NCBI GenBank assembly: GCA_020343875.1
Contig: CP070811.1
Coordinates: 2,783,539 to 2,819,493 of the forward strand
From: Anaerolineales bacterium
Lineage (GTDB): Bacteria; Chloroflexota; Anaerolineae; 4572-78; NAK82
DNA length: 35,955 nt
Direction: 5' to 3'
In this document: positions 8,281 to 18,032 of the stretch, one piece after another
Layout of the letters: every line of letters starts with the position of its first letter
How positions within the stretch are numbered: position 1 is the first letter of the stretch
Translations under genes and position numbers: made by a program
Notes under the pieces: generated by a model
Database searches by the model: none
The model's input: the letters and a program-made list of their open reading frames with translations, nothing else
Told to the model about the DNA's origin: nothing

Positions 8281-9594
8281 ATGAATTCTGAACATCAAGC
8301 CAGCCATACTGATCTAGTGCGCCATAACATGGGGTGGGGCATTGCGCAAGGGGCGCTAGCCGAGGCAGGCAAGACATTGGCAGACCCCAACATGGTTCTG
8401 GCACTGTTTTTGCGACAGCTGGGCGGCTCTCACCTGTTGGTGGGCTTGCTGGCCTCTATACGTCACGAGGGCTTGCTCCTGCCCCAATTGATTGTAGCCA
8501 GCCATATTGAGACCAAGCCGAAAAAAGGCCCTTATTATGTCGGGGCGGAGTTGATCCGCAGCGCGGGTTATCTGTTTATTGCGCTGGCCATCGTATGTCT
8601 GTCCAAGCCCAGCCTGGTGCTGCCTGTTTTCTTGGTGGCCTTTTTAGTTTCACACCTGGCGCATGGGGTCGGATCGGTGCCAAATTTTGACGTGATTGGC
8701 AGGGTTGTCCCCGCCGACCAGCGAGGCAGCTTTTTCGCCCGGCGCAAACTTTCAGCTGGACTGTGTGGCTTGATGGCCGGACTGGCTGTGCGCCAGATTC
8801 TGAGTGCCGGTGGGACAGGAGCCCCACCAATGAGCCGCTATGCCTGGCTTATAGCCCTGGCGGCTCTTTTTTTTGCTCTGACTGCAGCCACGTTTTCGCG
8901 GATCGTCGAGCCCATCAGCACTGTCAATCGTAAAGAGTCTGTCTCGTGGTCGACGCAGTTGCGTCGGGCGCCCGGCTTGCTGACCGCAAACCGGCCCTTT
9001 CGGACCCTAACGGTCACCCTGCTCTTGATGGATGTGGCTCGACGTCTGGCTGACCCCTTCTTCATGATTTTCGCAACCGAAGTGCTGCACAGTCCTGTAG
9101 CTGTGGCCGGATTCTATCTCTCGGCCCTGGTCTGTTCCAACATCGCGTCTAATCTCTTTTGGGAACGGCTAAGCCGTTACCGCCCCAATCGAATTACGCT
9201 GCAATTCTCCGCTGCTGCGGCTGCGGTCGCCCCCGCGTTTGCGCTGGCGGTCGGGTTTGCAGCTGATTCGGCGACATTCGCATTTCCTGAATGGAATACG
9301 GTCATAGCGGCCGCCTTTGGACTTGTCTATCTTGTGCTAGGCTTTCGAGACAGTGGTAAGTTCATTGGCAAGAGGGGGGTGCTTTTGGACGTCGCGCCGA
9401 TCGAGCGGCTGCCAACGTATTGGGGACTGCTGAATACCTTGCTTGGCTTAATGGGTATTCTGCCTTTGTTGGCGGGGAAAGTCGTTGATCTGGTGGGCTT
9501 CCAACCAGTGTTTGGCATGGCTGTTGCTGCCGCATCAGTCAGTTGGTGGTTCAGCCGTCGCCTGGAAGCGAAAGGGGCGCTGGCCGGGGCCTGA
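8281..9594 (+). CDS. MFS transporter
   Basis: Integral membrane protein of 437 aa with about twelve hydrophobic segments and the loose spacing of the major facilitator superfamily. Early on it has a long loop after the second helix (ASHIETKPKKGPYY). A charged central loop (RIVEPISTVNRKES) separates two six-helix halves. It ends with a basic tail. The predicted role is secondary transport of a metabolite across the inner membrane; direction and substrate are unknown. It is the last gene of the rightward run that begins with the ABC importer, 90 bp after the TIM barrel gene, and may export a product or provide a second uptake route. The ribosome-binding site before the ATG is weak. Confidence 0.85.
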   Translation: MNSEHQASHTDLVRHNMGWGIAQGALAEAGKTLADPNMVLALFLRQLGGSHLLVGLLASIRHEGLLLPQLIVASHIETKPKKGPYYVGAELIRSAGYLFIALAIVCLSKPSLVLPVFLVAFLVSHLAHGVGSVPNFDVIGRVVPADQRGSFFARRKLSAGLCGLMAGLAVRQILSAGGTGAPPMSRYAWLIALAALFFALTAATFSRIVEPISTVNRKESVSWSTQLRRAPGLLTANRPFRTLTVTLLLMDVARRLADPFFMIFATEVLHSPVAVAGFYLSALVCSNIASNLFWERLSRYRPNRITLQFSAAAAAVAPAFALAVGFAADSATFAFPEWNTVIAAAFGLVYLVLGFRDSGKFIGKRGVLLDVAPIERLPTYWGLLNTLLGLMGILPLLAGKVVDLVGFQPVFGMAVAAASVSWWFSRRLEAKGALAGA

Positions 9595-9755
9595 ACCTCG
9601 GCTCTTGGGTTCAAGAACAACTTAGATGTTGAATTCTAATCGTACCAATAGCCTCTGCTTTGCCTTTGGACTTGCTAACTGGCTTTTCTGAAGCGCCCAT
9701 ATTAGGTTATATCTCGAGCAGCGCCTGCTTTGATCCCCTTGGGTGACCTTCGCCC

Positions 9756-9779
9756 CGCCAGGGGTACAAAAGCCTGGCG
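9756..9779. other. Inverted repeat in convergent intergenic region
   Basis: CGCCAGG at 9756-9762 pairs with its complement at 9773-9779 around a 10-nt loop. It lies 13 bp past the stop codon of the leftward LysM/M23 gene and could serve as its terminator. No T run follows on the - strand. The remaining 9595-9755 stretch between the convergent genes shows only a weak 6-bp hairpin near 9594-9615. Confidence 0.35.
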
Positions 9780-9791
9780 ACTCGGCAGAAT

Positions 9792-11075
9792 TCAAGGTAT
9801 TGACATCTGTGTCCATTGCATGGGGTCTACGGCAAAGCCGCCGATTCGCATCTCCCAGTGCAGATGCGCGCCTGTTACCAGGCCGGTGTCGCCCACGTAG
9901 CCCAGGAGATCACCACGCTGGACTTCTTGCCCCACTTGTACGGCTACTTCTGACTGGTGCCAGTATCCACTGAAGACGCCCAATCCGTGGTCAATGAGTA
10001 CGGCCTTGCCACGGACAGATAGCTCTTTGGCTAGCACCACGCGGCCGGTGGCGGGTGCGTAGATAGGAATGCCATTTCCTGCGCCAAAGTCGGTGCCGCC
10101 GTGGAAGCCATTCACTGGCCCGTTATTATAAGAGCGCCGCGTGCCGAAAGGCGAGGTGACCCGTCCTTCGGCGAGAGGCAGGCCAAAGGTCCCCTCCCAT
10201 AGCGGTCGTGGGCTGAGCTGGCTCCATAATTCAACCATCTGCTCTTGTTCAACCTGGATAATCTCCGGGTCGAGCAGACTTTCGCGCCCGGGGGCAAGCT
10301 GGATATTCTCAGTGGCATATCCTCCCTCGCCTACCACTACGTTCATGGCCGTGACTGACTCGGTCCCATCCTCTAGCGTGGCGCGCAGCGCCAGAGAATA
10401 GATGCCCACGTCCTGAAGGGCGTGGATGCCAACCAGGGCCCACCCTCCCCGGTCATCGCCGGTGAAGAAGAGCGGGCGGCCTTCGAAGTCGCCGGAGATG
10501 GTGGCTGGCTGGCTAAGCGTCACCTCAACCACCAGGGTCTGCCCCTGGAGCACTGGCGCGGGCGAGAGTTGGATGGCACTGAATGGCGCCGGGTGTCTGG
10601 CTCCTACCCCTGAAAGACCAACAGTGGGAATGACCAGTTGCTGGCCGATGTAGATGTAATCCGGATTGTGGATGCTGTTGGCCAGGGCCAGATCGGTCGC
10701 TGCCAGCCCAAAGCGAGTGGCGATGGCCATGAGGGTATCGCCGGGCTTCACCACATACACTTTTGGGGAAACAGAAGGGGGCGCCGTGTCATTCGCCTCG
10801 TCTTGATTGGTTACGATGGCCGGCTCGGCTACTGGCTTGCTGCCAGGGATGATCAGCTGCTGCCCGACGAAAATCAGGTTGGGGTTGCTCAGATCGTTGG
10901 TGGCTGCTATGTCGGCTGTGGTTACATCGAAACGCAGGGCAATGGCAAACAATGTGTCGCCCGGCTGAACCACATATACATCACCGGCCTGCGTCGGGGG
11001 CGCGGCGACCGCTGGTAAGGCCGCAACTGGTAGAACGGTGAGCACCAACAGGAAGGCAATCAATCGTTTTCGCAT
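9792..11075 (-). CDS. LysM-domain M23 peptidoglycan endopeptidase
   Basis: Secreted cell-wall hydrolase or regulator of 427 aa. A basic N-terminus and hydrophobic stretch give a Sec signal peptide ending near Ala25. Two LysM repeats follow at about residues 33-77 and 107-150, each with the VxPGDTL start and a GQQLxIP end, for glycan binding. After an Ig-like linker of about 130 residues, the M23 (LytM/lysostaphin) domain occupies roughly 300-420. Its zinc and catalytic residues are visible: His325 and Asp329 (HGGTDF), His373 and the HLH motif at 404-406. All catalytic residues are present, so it is likely active rather than an EnvC/NlpD-type activator. It is transcribed away from trpS. Confidence 0.93.
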   Translation of the reverse strand: MRKRLIAFLLVLTVLPVAALPAVAAPPTQAGDVYVVQPGDTLFAIALRFDVTTADIAATNDLSNPNLIFVGQQLIIPGSKPVAEPAIVTNQDEANDTAPPSVSPKVYVVKPGDTLMAIATRFGLAATDLALANSIHNPDYIYIGQQLVIPTVGLSGVGARHPAPFSAIQLSPAPVLQGQTLVVEVTLSQPATISGDFEGRPLFFTGDDRGGWALVGIHALQDVGIYSLALRATLEDGTESVTAMNVVVGEGGYATENIQLAPGRESLLDPEIIQVEQEQMVELWSQLSPRPLWEGTFGLPLAEGRVTSPFGTRRSYNNGPVNGFHGGTDFGAGNGIPIYAPATGRVVLAKELSVRGKAVLIDHGLGVFSGYWHQSEVAVQVGQEVQRGDLLGYVGDTGLVTGAHLHWEMRIGGFAVDPMQWTQMSIP

Positions 11076-11117
11076 AGGTACCTCGTGTGCCTTTATCCAC
11101 TCAAGCCGTAGATCTCA

Positions 11118-11146
11118 ATTAAACCTCAGAATTGACATAATTGCAA
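11118..11146 (-). promoter_or_regulatory. Candidate sigma-70-type promoter for the LysM/M23 gene
   Basis: On the - strand TTGCAA (11141-11146) and TTTAAT (11118-11123) are separated by 17 bp, about 43 bp upstream of the start codon. Each box matches the consensus in four or five of six positions. The surrounding sequence is AT-rich, so chance occurrence is possible. Confidence 0.35.
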
Positions 11147-11195
11147 ATTGGGAGGGGCGTTTCCGAATTGAAGCTCGTTCCCCCTGCGAGGGCAT

Positions 11196-11224
11196 TTGCG
11201 CACATTGCCGTCTTGACGTAGAAT
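11196..11224 (+). promoter_or_regulatory. Candidate promoter for the trpS operon
   Basis: TTGCGC (11196-11201) and TAGAAT (11219-11224) with a 17-bp spacer, about 107 bp upstream of the trpS start. The -10 box is good and the -35 box moderate. The leader after it has no clear T-box motif or Trp-rich leader peptide that I can see. Confidence 0.35.
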
Positions 11225-11331
11225 TTAGCACGAGGTGGACACCCTGTCAACCCTTAAGCTTGGCGAGAGTGGAATGGGTGTAGTACTGGGTTGGCGGTTA
11301 GCCCCTCATACCCCCCAGAGGAGATAGCACC

Positions 11332-12315
11332 GTGAAGAAGGGCAGAGTCTTTTCCGGCGCCCGGCCCACCGGTCGCCAACATCTAGGCAACTATTTAGGT
11401 GCCATCAAGAATTACGTCGCCTTGCAGGAGAACTATGACTGTGTCTACTGTGTGGTAGATTTGCACGCCCTGACCACATTGGCGGACACGGAGCATCTAA
11501 GGACGTGGACCTATGAGATGGTGCTCGATTGGCTGGCAGCCGGTATTGATCCCGAGTGCGGCACCATTGTATTCGTCCAGTCGCACGTGCCGCAGGTGAC
11601 GGAACTACATACTATTCTGAGCATGGTCACCCCATTGGGCAAGTTGACTCGGCTGCCCACATTCAAGGAGAAGGTACGGCAGCAGCCGGACAATGTCAAT
11701 TACGGGCTGGTCGGTTACCCGGTGCTGATGGCTGCTGACATCACCCTTTACAAGGCCGACGTAGTGCCCGTGGGCGTGGATCAGGCCAGTCACCTGGAAT
11801 TCACCCGCGAGATTGTGCGTACCTTCAACCATCACTTTGGGCCGGTGCTGGTCGAACCGCAGGCCAAGTATACCGAGGTGCCTAAAGTCTTGGGGATTGA
11901 TGGCATTAACAAAATGAGTAAATCACTCAACAACCATGTCGAACTGGCCAGTGAGCCGGAGGAGCTCTATGCGCGGGTGCGGATGATGGTTACCGACCCA
12001 CAGCGTCAGCGTCGCACCGACCCCGGCCGCCCTGAGGTGTGCAATGTCTTCTCGCTACACAATGTTTTCACACCCCAGGAGACGGTGGGGCAAATCGAAG
12101 CCGACTGCCGTACGGCTGGTATCGGGTGCGTGGAGTGCAAGAAAATGTTGGCCGAAAATCTGGTCGTTCATCTGGCCCCCTTCCGAGAGCGACGTTCTCA
12201 GTTGGCCACGGATCCCGACTATGTGTGGGATGTACTGCGCGACGGCGCAGAGCGGGCCAAGACGATTGCCCGCCAGGTTATTGCTGAGGTCCAGACGGCT
12301 GTCGGCCTGCCCTAA
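11332..12315 (+). CDS. trpS: Tryptophanyl-tRNA synthetase
   Basis: Class I aminoacyl-tRNA synthetase of 327 aa that charges tRNA-Trp in the cytoplasm. The length is standard for bacterial TrpRS. The HIGH-type motif is seen as RPTGRQHLGNYLGA near residue 11-24. Other conserved parts are YPVLMAADITLY, VGVDQASHLEFTRE and the KMSKS loop (NKMSKSLNN). The start codon is GTG, with a strong AGAGGAGAT 6 nt upstream. It heads a rightward cluster that ends with another aminoacyl-tRNA synthetase (proS), with pheA between them. All catalytic motifs are intact. Confidence 0.97.
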   Translation: MKKGRVFSGARPTGRQHLGNYLGAIKNYVALQENYDCVYCVVDLHALTTLADTEHLRTWTYEMVLDWLAAGIDPECGTIVFVQSHVPQVTELHTILSMVTPLGKLTRLPTFKEKVRQQPDNVNYGLVGYPVLMAADITLYKADVVPVGVDQASHLEFTREIVRTFNHHFGPVLVEPQAKYTEVPKVLGIDGINKMSKSLNNHVELASEPEELYARVRMMVTDPQRQRRTDPGRPEVCNVFSLHNVFTPQETVGQIEADCRTAGIGCVECKKMLAENLVVHLAPFRERRSQLATDPDYVWDVLRDGAERAKTIARQVIAEVQTAVGLP

Positions 12316-12407
12316 CACCCAACCTGCGGATATCCCTACAAGTTAGAAGGTGCAGAGGCGGGCCCATTGGGCCCATCTGGAGCCGGTAGAGAGGATACCT
12401 GGAGAGT

Positions 12408-13271
12408 ATGGAGATCACTGTCGCTGACGAACGGGCCCTGCTGCTCAAAGAAAAACTTTCGATGGACCAAGCCGAGGGACGCGCTTGGAGTAGGAAGACC
12501 GAAGCCTTTGGTACACTCGTCAAAATGACCAGCCTTCTCCAGCGCCCCAGGGACGAGGACTTCGTGTTGGCCTACAAAGAACATCGCTACCAGCCCTTTT
12601 GGCGAGTGGTATGCAATGCGCGCTACCTCTACGAACGGGTTCGGCAATACCCGCTGGCGCTGAGCGGCCCGGAAGTGGAAACTGTCACCATTGAGGGAAC
12701 GGAGTATCAGGTGACCAAGGGCCTGGTCACCTTGAGTGGCCTGGAACATTGCAGGGAAGAGAGGCGCCAGGAAGTCTTCGTTGAAGGGATCACTGGCGAG
12801 AAAGATGCAACTCTGGCCGACTATCTTAAGTATCCTGCTACCGAGGTTTTGGAGAAAGACCTGGACGATTTTGCGCCGAAGGGGACTATTGTCGTGCCAC
12901 CTCAGGCGAGGGCATCCGCCACCGTGCGCGAGGTGTTGGCCGGCACGATCATAAGTATCCAGGCCGATCGTATCTTGGAGGAGCTGGTCGAGGTGGAGCG
13001 AGTAGACCTTTACTATCGTCCAGTATATGCTTTTCAATACCGCTGGCTGTCGAAAGAAAAGGAAGCAGTTATGGAATACGACGCCCTGACGGGCGAATTG
13101 CAGGCCGGCGGCAGAACGTTCCAGCAATACGTGGGCAAAGTCCTCGATCCAGAGTTCCTCTTCGATGTAGGCATAGACACCATAGATCTACTGGTGCCTG
13201 GAGGTGGACTTGCTGTGAAACTTGCCAGGAAGGGCATTGACGCTGCTCGCAGCCGAAGCAAGAAAGAATAG
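12408..13271 (+). CDS. Conserved-looking hypothetical protein
   Basis: I do not recognise this 287-aa protein. It is soluble and charged, with no signal peptide and no clear membrane segment except a short apolar stretch near residue 255-270 (IDLLVPGGGLAVKLA). The middle contains a YLYERVRQYPLAL segment. Later comes a YYRPVYAFQYRW...YDALTGE pattern that resembles a strand-rich domain found after zinc-ribbon or membrane parts in other proteins; that resemblance is weak. The C-terminus is very basic. The start at 12408 has GGAG close by and AGAGAGGAT further upstream. The next gene follows 6 bp later, so the two are probably co-translated. Codon use is like the neighbours. Confidence 0.75.
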   Translation: MEITVADERALLLKEKLSMDQAEGRAWSRKTEAFGTLVKMTSLLQRPRDEDFVLAYKEHRYQPFWRVVCNARYLYERVRQYPLALSGPEVETVTIEGTEYQVTKGLVTLSGLEHCREERRQEVFVEGITGEKDATLADYLKYPATEVLEKDLDDFAPKGTIVVPPQARASATVREVLAGTIISIQADRILEELVEVERVDLYYRPVYAFQYRWLSKEKEAVMEYDALTGELQAGGRTFQQYVGKVLDPEFLFDVGIDTIDLLVPGGGLAVKLARKGIDAARSRSKKE

Positions 13272-13277
13272 TATAGG

Positions 13278-13913
13278 GTGAAATTGCTGGCAGTCACTGA
13301 TAAAGTGATCGAATTAATCTATAGCCCCAGCCTCGTCGAGAACTTCAGAGGCGTGGACATGGTACTGAGCTGCGGCGACCTGCCTTACTACTATCTGGAA
13401 TACATCGTTACCATGTTAAATGTACCGCTGCTTTATGTGCATGGTAATCACGATCCGCCGATTGAATACTCATCCAGTGGTCGGCAATTAACCGGGCCAG
13501 CTGGCTGCATCAACGTTCACGGCCGCTTAGTTCGGGAAAAGGAGTTGTCGGTGGTCGGCCTGCAGGGCTCTATTCGATACAAGCCTGAAGGCAAATATCA
13601 GTACACTGACTCCGAAATGTGGGGGCAGGTGCTGAAAATGACCCCGGCCTTGCTACTTAATCGGTTGTTCACCGGTCGCCGTATGGACATCCTGTTGGCC
13701 CACTCGCCGCCCTATGGAATTCACAACGGCCGCGATTGGACCCATGTGGGGTTCAAATCATTCCTATGGCTGATGCGTCGGTTTAAGCCTCGCTATTTGA
13801 TTCACGGGCATCGGCATGTGTACAATCCGTTGGAAACTACACAAACACAGTACGAACAGACGATGGTTATCAATGTCTATCCCTACAAGATACTGGAGAT
13901 CCCCGATGAGTGA
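13278..13913 (+). CDS. Calcineurin-like metallophosphoesterase with altered first motif
   Basis: Protein of 211 aa with the calcineurin-like phosphoesterase motifs: CGD (33-34), GNHD (56-59), His142 in LLAHSPP and the GHRH motif at 177-180. The first motif, normally DxH, is TDKV, so Asp8 is kept but the metal-binding His is missing. A one-metal or altered site is possible; this variant may be normal for its subfamily. Predicted to hydrolyse a phosphomono- or diester; substrate unknown. The GTG start fits the spacing to the upstream gene, and the last codons overlap the pheA start, which indicates translational coupling. Confidence 0.85.
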   Translation: MKLLAVTDKVIELIYSPSLVENFRGVDMVLSCGDLPYYYLEYIVTMLNVPLLYVHGNHDPPIEYSSSGRQLTGPAGCINVHGRLVREKELSVVGLQGSIRYKPEGKYQYTDSEMWGQVLKMTPALLLNRLFTGRRMDILLAHSPPYGIHNGRDWTHVGFKSFLWLMRRFKPRYLIHGHRHVYNPLETTQTQYEQTMVINVYPYKILEIPDE

Positions 13914-14739
13914 GGGGAGGATGATCGTTGCGTTTCAGGGGGAGCGGGGAGCCTATAGCGAAGCAGCGGCTGTGGCCCACTTTGGTGAGGTGGTGCAGCT
14001 GTTGCCCTGCCCGACCTTTGAGGACGTCTTTGAGGCGGTGGTTGGCGGCGCTGCCAGTCGAGGCGTCATACCCGTGGAAAACTCGTTGGCAGGTAGTATC
14101 CACCGTAACTACGATTTGCTGCTGCGCTATGATTTGACCATTGTGGGCGAGGTGCAAATTCGCATCGCTCACCATTTGATTGCCCTGCCAGGGGTAAACC
14201 TGGCCGGGTTGCGCCGTGTTTACTCGCACCCGCAAGCCCTGGCCCAGTGCGAGCGATCATTGGATGAGTTGTTGCCACGAGTGGAGCGCGTGCCTACCTA
14301 TGATACAGCGGGCAGCGTGAAGATGTTGCGTGATCAAGATATCCGCGATGGAGCAGCCATCGCCAGCAGCCGCGCCGCCCTTATTTACGATATGGCCGTG
14401 CTGCGTGACGATTTGGAGGACGATCCTGAGAACTACACCCGTTTCCTGATCCTGAGCCAGGAGTCGGCCGTCCCCAGCGATGCGGCCAAGACCTCAATCG
14501 TCTTTTCTATGGACAACGTGCCAGGGGCTCTATTCAAAAGCCTGGCTGTCTTCGCCTTGCGCGATATTGACCTGACCAAGATTGAGTCTCGCCCATTGCA
14601 GGGCAAGCGGTGGCAATACTTCTTCTACATCGACTTCGCCGGGAGCGTCCACGATGTGCATTGCCGCAACGCGCTCAATCACTTGCAGGAAATCACCAGC
14701 TTCTTTCGTGTGCTGGGATCATATCCTCGAGGGGTGTAA
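13906..14739 (+). CDS. pheA: Prephenate dehydratase
   Basis: Monofunctional prephenate dehydratase of 277 aa, converting prephenate to phenylpyruvate in phenylalanine synthesis. The catalytic domain starts with VAFQGERGAYSE and contains PVENSLAGSI and the TRF motif (NYTRFLIL). The C-terminal ACT domain carries ESRP (KIESRPLQGK), the Phe-binding feedback site. The start at 13906 overlaps the preceding stop by 8 bp and has GGAG about 8 nt upstream. The alternative ATG at 13921 has its purine-rich site touching the start codon and is less likely. No chorismate mutase domain is present. Confidence 0.95.
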   Translation: MSEGRMIVAFQGERGAYSEAAAVAHFGEVVQLLPCPTFEDVFEAVVGGAASRGVIPVENSLAGSIHRNYDLLLRYDLTIVGEVQIRIAHHLIALPGVNLAGLRRVYSHPQALAQCERSLDELLPRVERVPTYDTAGSVKMLRDQDIRDGAAIASSRAALIYDMAVLRDDLEDDPENYTRFLILSQESAVPSDAAKTSIVFSMDNVPGALFKSLAVFALRDIDLTKIESRPLQGKRWQYFFYIDFAGSVHDVHCRNALNHLQEITSFFRVLGSYPRGV

Positions 14740-14757
14740 GTCATCATTGACACTTAC

Positions 14758-15294
14758 GTGATCTCTATCTTTGGCAGTAGCATGCCCCAGCCCGGGTCGG
14801 CGGATTACGAGGTAGCTCGGGATCTGGGCCAGCGGTTAGCCCAGGCTGGATTCACCGTGCAGACTGGCGGCTACGTGGGTGTTATGGAAGGTGTTAGCCG
14901 GGGAGCTAACGAAGCGGGTGGCCGCGTGATCGGGGTGACTTGCGACCAAATTGAGGCGTTTCGCCCGCTTAAGGCAAACCGCTGGGTGACAGAGGAAGTC
15001 CGCCACCCGACACTGCGCGAACGGGTGCTCTATCTGGTGGACCATTGTGATGGGATCATTGTCATGCCGGGCGGCATTGGCACATTATCGGAGTTCGCAC
15101 TGGCCTGGAGCTTTGCTCAAGTGGGTGAGGTGCCGATCAAGCCCATCATCCCGGTGGGTGGCTTGTGGCAACGTACCCTGGCGGCTTACATTGACCCAAT
15201 CTATATTCGTACGCAGGACATCGCTCTAGTCACATCGGTAAGAACACCCGCCGAGGCGGTGGGCGTCCTTAGGGAGAGAATGTACCGACAATAA
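14758..15294 (+). CDS. LOG-family protein (TIGR00730-like, possible nucleotide phosphoribohydrolase)
   Basis: Rossmann-like protein of 178 aa in the LOG/YvdD family, often misnamed lysine decarboxylase. It begins ISIFGSSMPQPGS and has TGGYVGVMEGVSRGA. It then shows the hallmark MPGGIGTLSEFALAW, in which the PGGxGTxxE motif binds the phosphoribosyl group. Characterised relatives cleave nucleoside 5'-monophosphates to base and ribose phosphate. The GTG at 14758 is used because the fold begins immediately after it. No strong ribosome-binding site is visible, and coupling to pheA, which ends 18 bp upstream, is probable. Confidence 0.88.
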   Translation: MISIFGSSMPQPGSADYEVARDLGQRLAQAGFTVQTGGYVGVMEGVSRGANEAGGRVIGVTCDQIEAFRPLKANRWVTEEVRHPTLRERVLYLVDHCDGIIVMPGGIGTLSEFALAWSFAQVGEVPIKPIIPVGGLWQRTLAAYIDPIYIRTQDIALVTSVRTPAEAVGVLRERMYRQ

Positions 15295-15297
15295 TAA

Positions 15298-16773
<1,476 letters not shown>

Positions 16774-16795
16774 TCGCTGACCACAGTAGATAGGG

Positions 16796-16831
16796 ACAGC
16801 CCACACCTGCACTCGGGTAGGTGTGGGCTGT
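16796..16831 (+). terminator. Strong hairpin terminator-like element after proS
   Basis: ACAGCCCACACCT (16796-16808) is perfectly complementary to 16819-16831 with a 10-nt loop. It is 22 bp past the proS stop and 14 bp from the end of a convergent gene, so it may act in both directions. The T content after the stem is low. Confidence 0.65.
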
Positions 16832-16845
16832 TGGCTGTACTCGTC

Positions 16846-17145
16846 TTAAATCATAAACCGAAGACGGGCCATTGCATCGCCCATCTCCTGCAACTTACGG
16901 GCGTTCGATTCATCCTTCTGAACGCGCATTTGCTCCACGACATCGCTCAACACGCTGAAGAACACGTCATCGCACACGCTGATATGGCGCCCGATAAGTC
17001 TTTGTAGCTCCTCCCGGCTCTGAGCCGAGACGAGCTGGTGTATGATGTCACGCGCTTGATCTTCGGTCAATTCTCCTCCTACCTTTCCCAGTGCTCGTGC
17101 AAAGTACCCCGTTCGGGGCACAAAGCCGAAACCATCTCGGCTCAC
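16846..17145 (-). CDS. Small helical hypothetical protein, possibly a truncated gene
   Basis: A 99-aa, mostly helical protein that I do not recognise. The second half (residues 40-99) is rich in Glu, Arg, Gln and Leu and could form helix bundles. The start is a GTG without a strong ribosome-binding site, and the reading frame is open a little further upstream to a TGA. The sequence could be the tail of a larger helical protein whose front part has decayed in the 17146-17503 region. It converges on proS. Confidence 0.5.
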   Translation of the reverse strand: MSRDGFGFVPRTGYFARALGKVGGELTEDQARDIIHQLVSAQSREELQRLIGRHISVCDDVFFSVLSDVVEQMRVQKDESNARKLQEMGDAMARLRFMI

Positions 17146-17503
17146 GTTCAGAACTAGTGCATGCTCGCGCTGGATTTTATATCAAGCGGCCTTTGGCGGC
17201 GGATATGGCTACACCTGCACTAGCGTGCGGCGCAAGTGTCCGCCGCGAGCATCGGAAACGTGCTGTCACTTGTTCCGAACATGAGTCACCATCTCTCTGT
17301 GCTCGGCCAGGATGGCCACATCCTGGCCGCCCCACTCCGGGCTGGGGCGGTCCTCGGGAGCAAAGTTGCTCTCGTCAAGGTAATTTGCACAAGCCGGGCT
17401 ACCTTTCCTCGAAAGGGGCCTGCCTGCACTTGCCAACCCTGCCCCTGGGCAGGCTAATGCCTCCGCTTTTTGCCTGCTGCCAGCTGGCACGGGCTACCTT
17501 TCG
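17146..17503. other. Non-coding or decayed stretch with inverted repeat
   Basis: No convincing gene. There is a perfect 10-bp inverted repeat, GGCCAGGATG (17305-17314) with its complement at 17319-17328. There are also two copies of GGGCTACCTTTC about 100 bp apart (near 17397 and 17491). A - strand frame around 17266-17490 ends in a hydrophilic, gene-like stretch (EWGGQDVAILAEHRE). This hints at a broken gene upstream of the 99-aa protein, but no start or homology supports it. Confidence 0.4.
17374..17395 (+). repeat. Dispersed 22-bp repeat, copy 1
   Basis: The 22 bases here (GTCAAG then TTTGCACAAGCC at the end) match 28797-28818 at 20 of 22 positions. Both copies are intergenic. They probably mark ends of a small dispersed element or of decayed mobile DNA. 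Confidence 0.4.
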
Positions 17504-17929
17504 CTACTGTTTCTGATATTCAGCGTCAACTGTAATTGAGATCCCGCCGCGTACGTTGAAAGCGCCTGTCACCTGACAATATAGCGGCTCTAGCGCCATC
17601 ACCAAGTCGTCCAGGATCTGGTTGGTCACGTGCTCGTGAAAGGCGCCTTCCTGGCGATAGGACCACAAATATAGCTTGAGTGACTTCGATTCAACGATGC
17701 GCTGGTCGGGAACGTAGCGAATTGTGATTGTGGCGAAGTCTGGCTGCCCGGTGACAGGACATACACATGTAAACTCGGGGCACACGAGCGTTACCGTGTA
17801 GCGTCGCCCCGGGTGTTGATTGGGGAATGTCTCCAGCTTGCGCACTGGGCCGGTTGTCTCCCGGCCCAAAAGGGTCAAGTCCCCGGTAACATCGTTTCTT
17901 TTTTTGTCTTGGCTGGCCTTATCCTGCAT
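17504..17929 (-). CDS. queF: NADPH-dependent 7-cyano-7-deazaguanine reductase (preQ0 reductase)
   Basis: Protein of 141 aa that reduces the preQ0 nitrile to preQ1 in queuosine biosynthesis. The nucleophilic Cys57 sits in [10 protein letters not shown]. The family phrase [13 protein letters not shown] and the FHEH motif (97-100) are also present. The length fits the unimodular bacterial QueF. The ATG at 17929 is preferred to an in-frame start 60 bp earlier because AAGGGA lies just upstream. It is transcribed in the same direction as coaBC, with a 201-bp gap that carries inverted repeats. No preQ1 riboswitch signature was recognised upstream. Confidence 0.95.
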   Translation of the reverse strand: MQDKASQDKKRNDVTGDLTLLGRETTGPVRKLETFPNQHPGRRYTVTLVCPEFTCVCPVTGQPDFATITIRYVPDQRIVESKSLKLYLWSYRQEGAFHEHVTNQILDDLVMALEPLYCQVTGAFNVRGGISITVDAEYQKQ

Positions 17930-17963
17930 ATTTCCCTTTCGTGTAACCGTTGAACTGCTTGAA

Positions 17964-17994
17964 ATTAAGTGCGTGCGGCAGTTCTGCACTTAAT
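17964..17994. other. Inverted repeat upstream of queF
   Basis: ATTAAGTGC (17964-17972) and its perfect complement (17986-17994) flank a 13-nt spacer, 35 bp before the queF start. It could be an operator or a leader hairpin. Confidence 0.4.
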
Positions 17995-18013
17995 CGTGGT
18001 AAGTCCTTGGTGT

Positions 18014-18032
18014 GGCAGGCTGCAAGCCTGCC
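18014..18032. repeat. Short palindromic intergenic element
   Basis: GGCAGGCT (18014-18021) and AGCCTGCC (18025-18032) around a 3-nt loop. This kind of palindrome is often seen as a dispersed intergenic repeat. It sits about 98 bp after coaBC and may act as its terminator. Confidence 0.4.

Noticed and set aside
12368..12384. GGGCCCA palindrome between trpS and the hypothetical gene
   Set aside because: It is a 15-bp near-continuous palindrome with a one-base centre, cannot form a stable hairpin and is likely chance in GC-rich DNA.
17091..17516. 141-residue + strand open frame
   Set aside because: Its composition is irregular, it has no ribosome-binding site, and it overlaps the start of the 99-aa gene and the end of queF.
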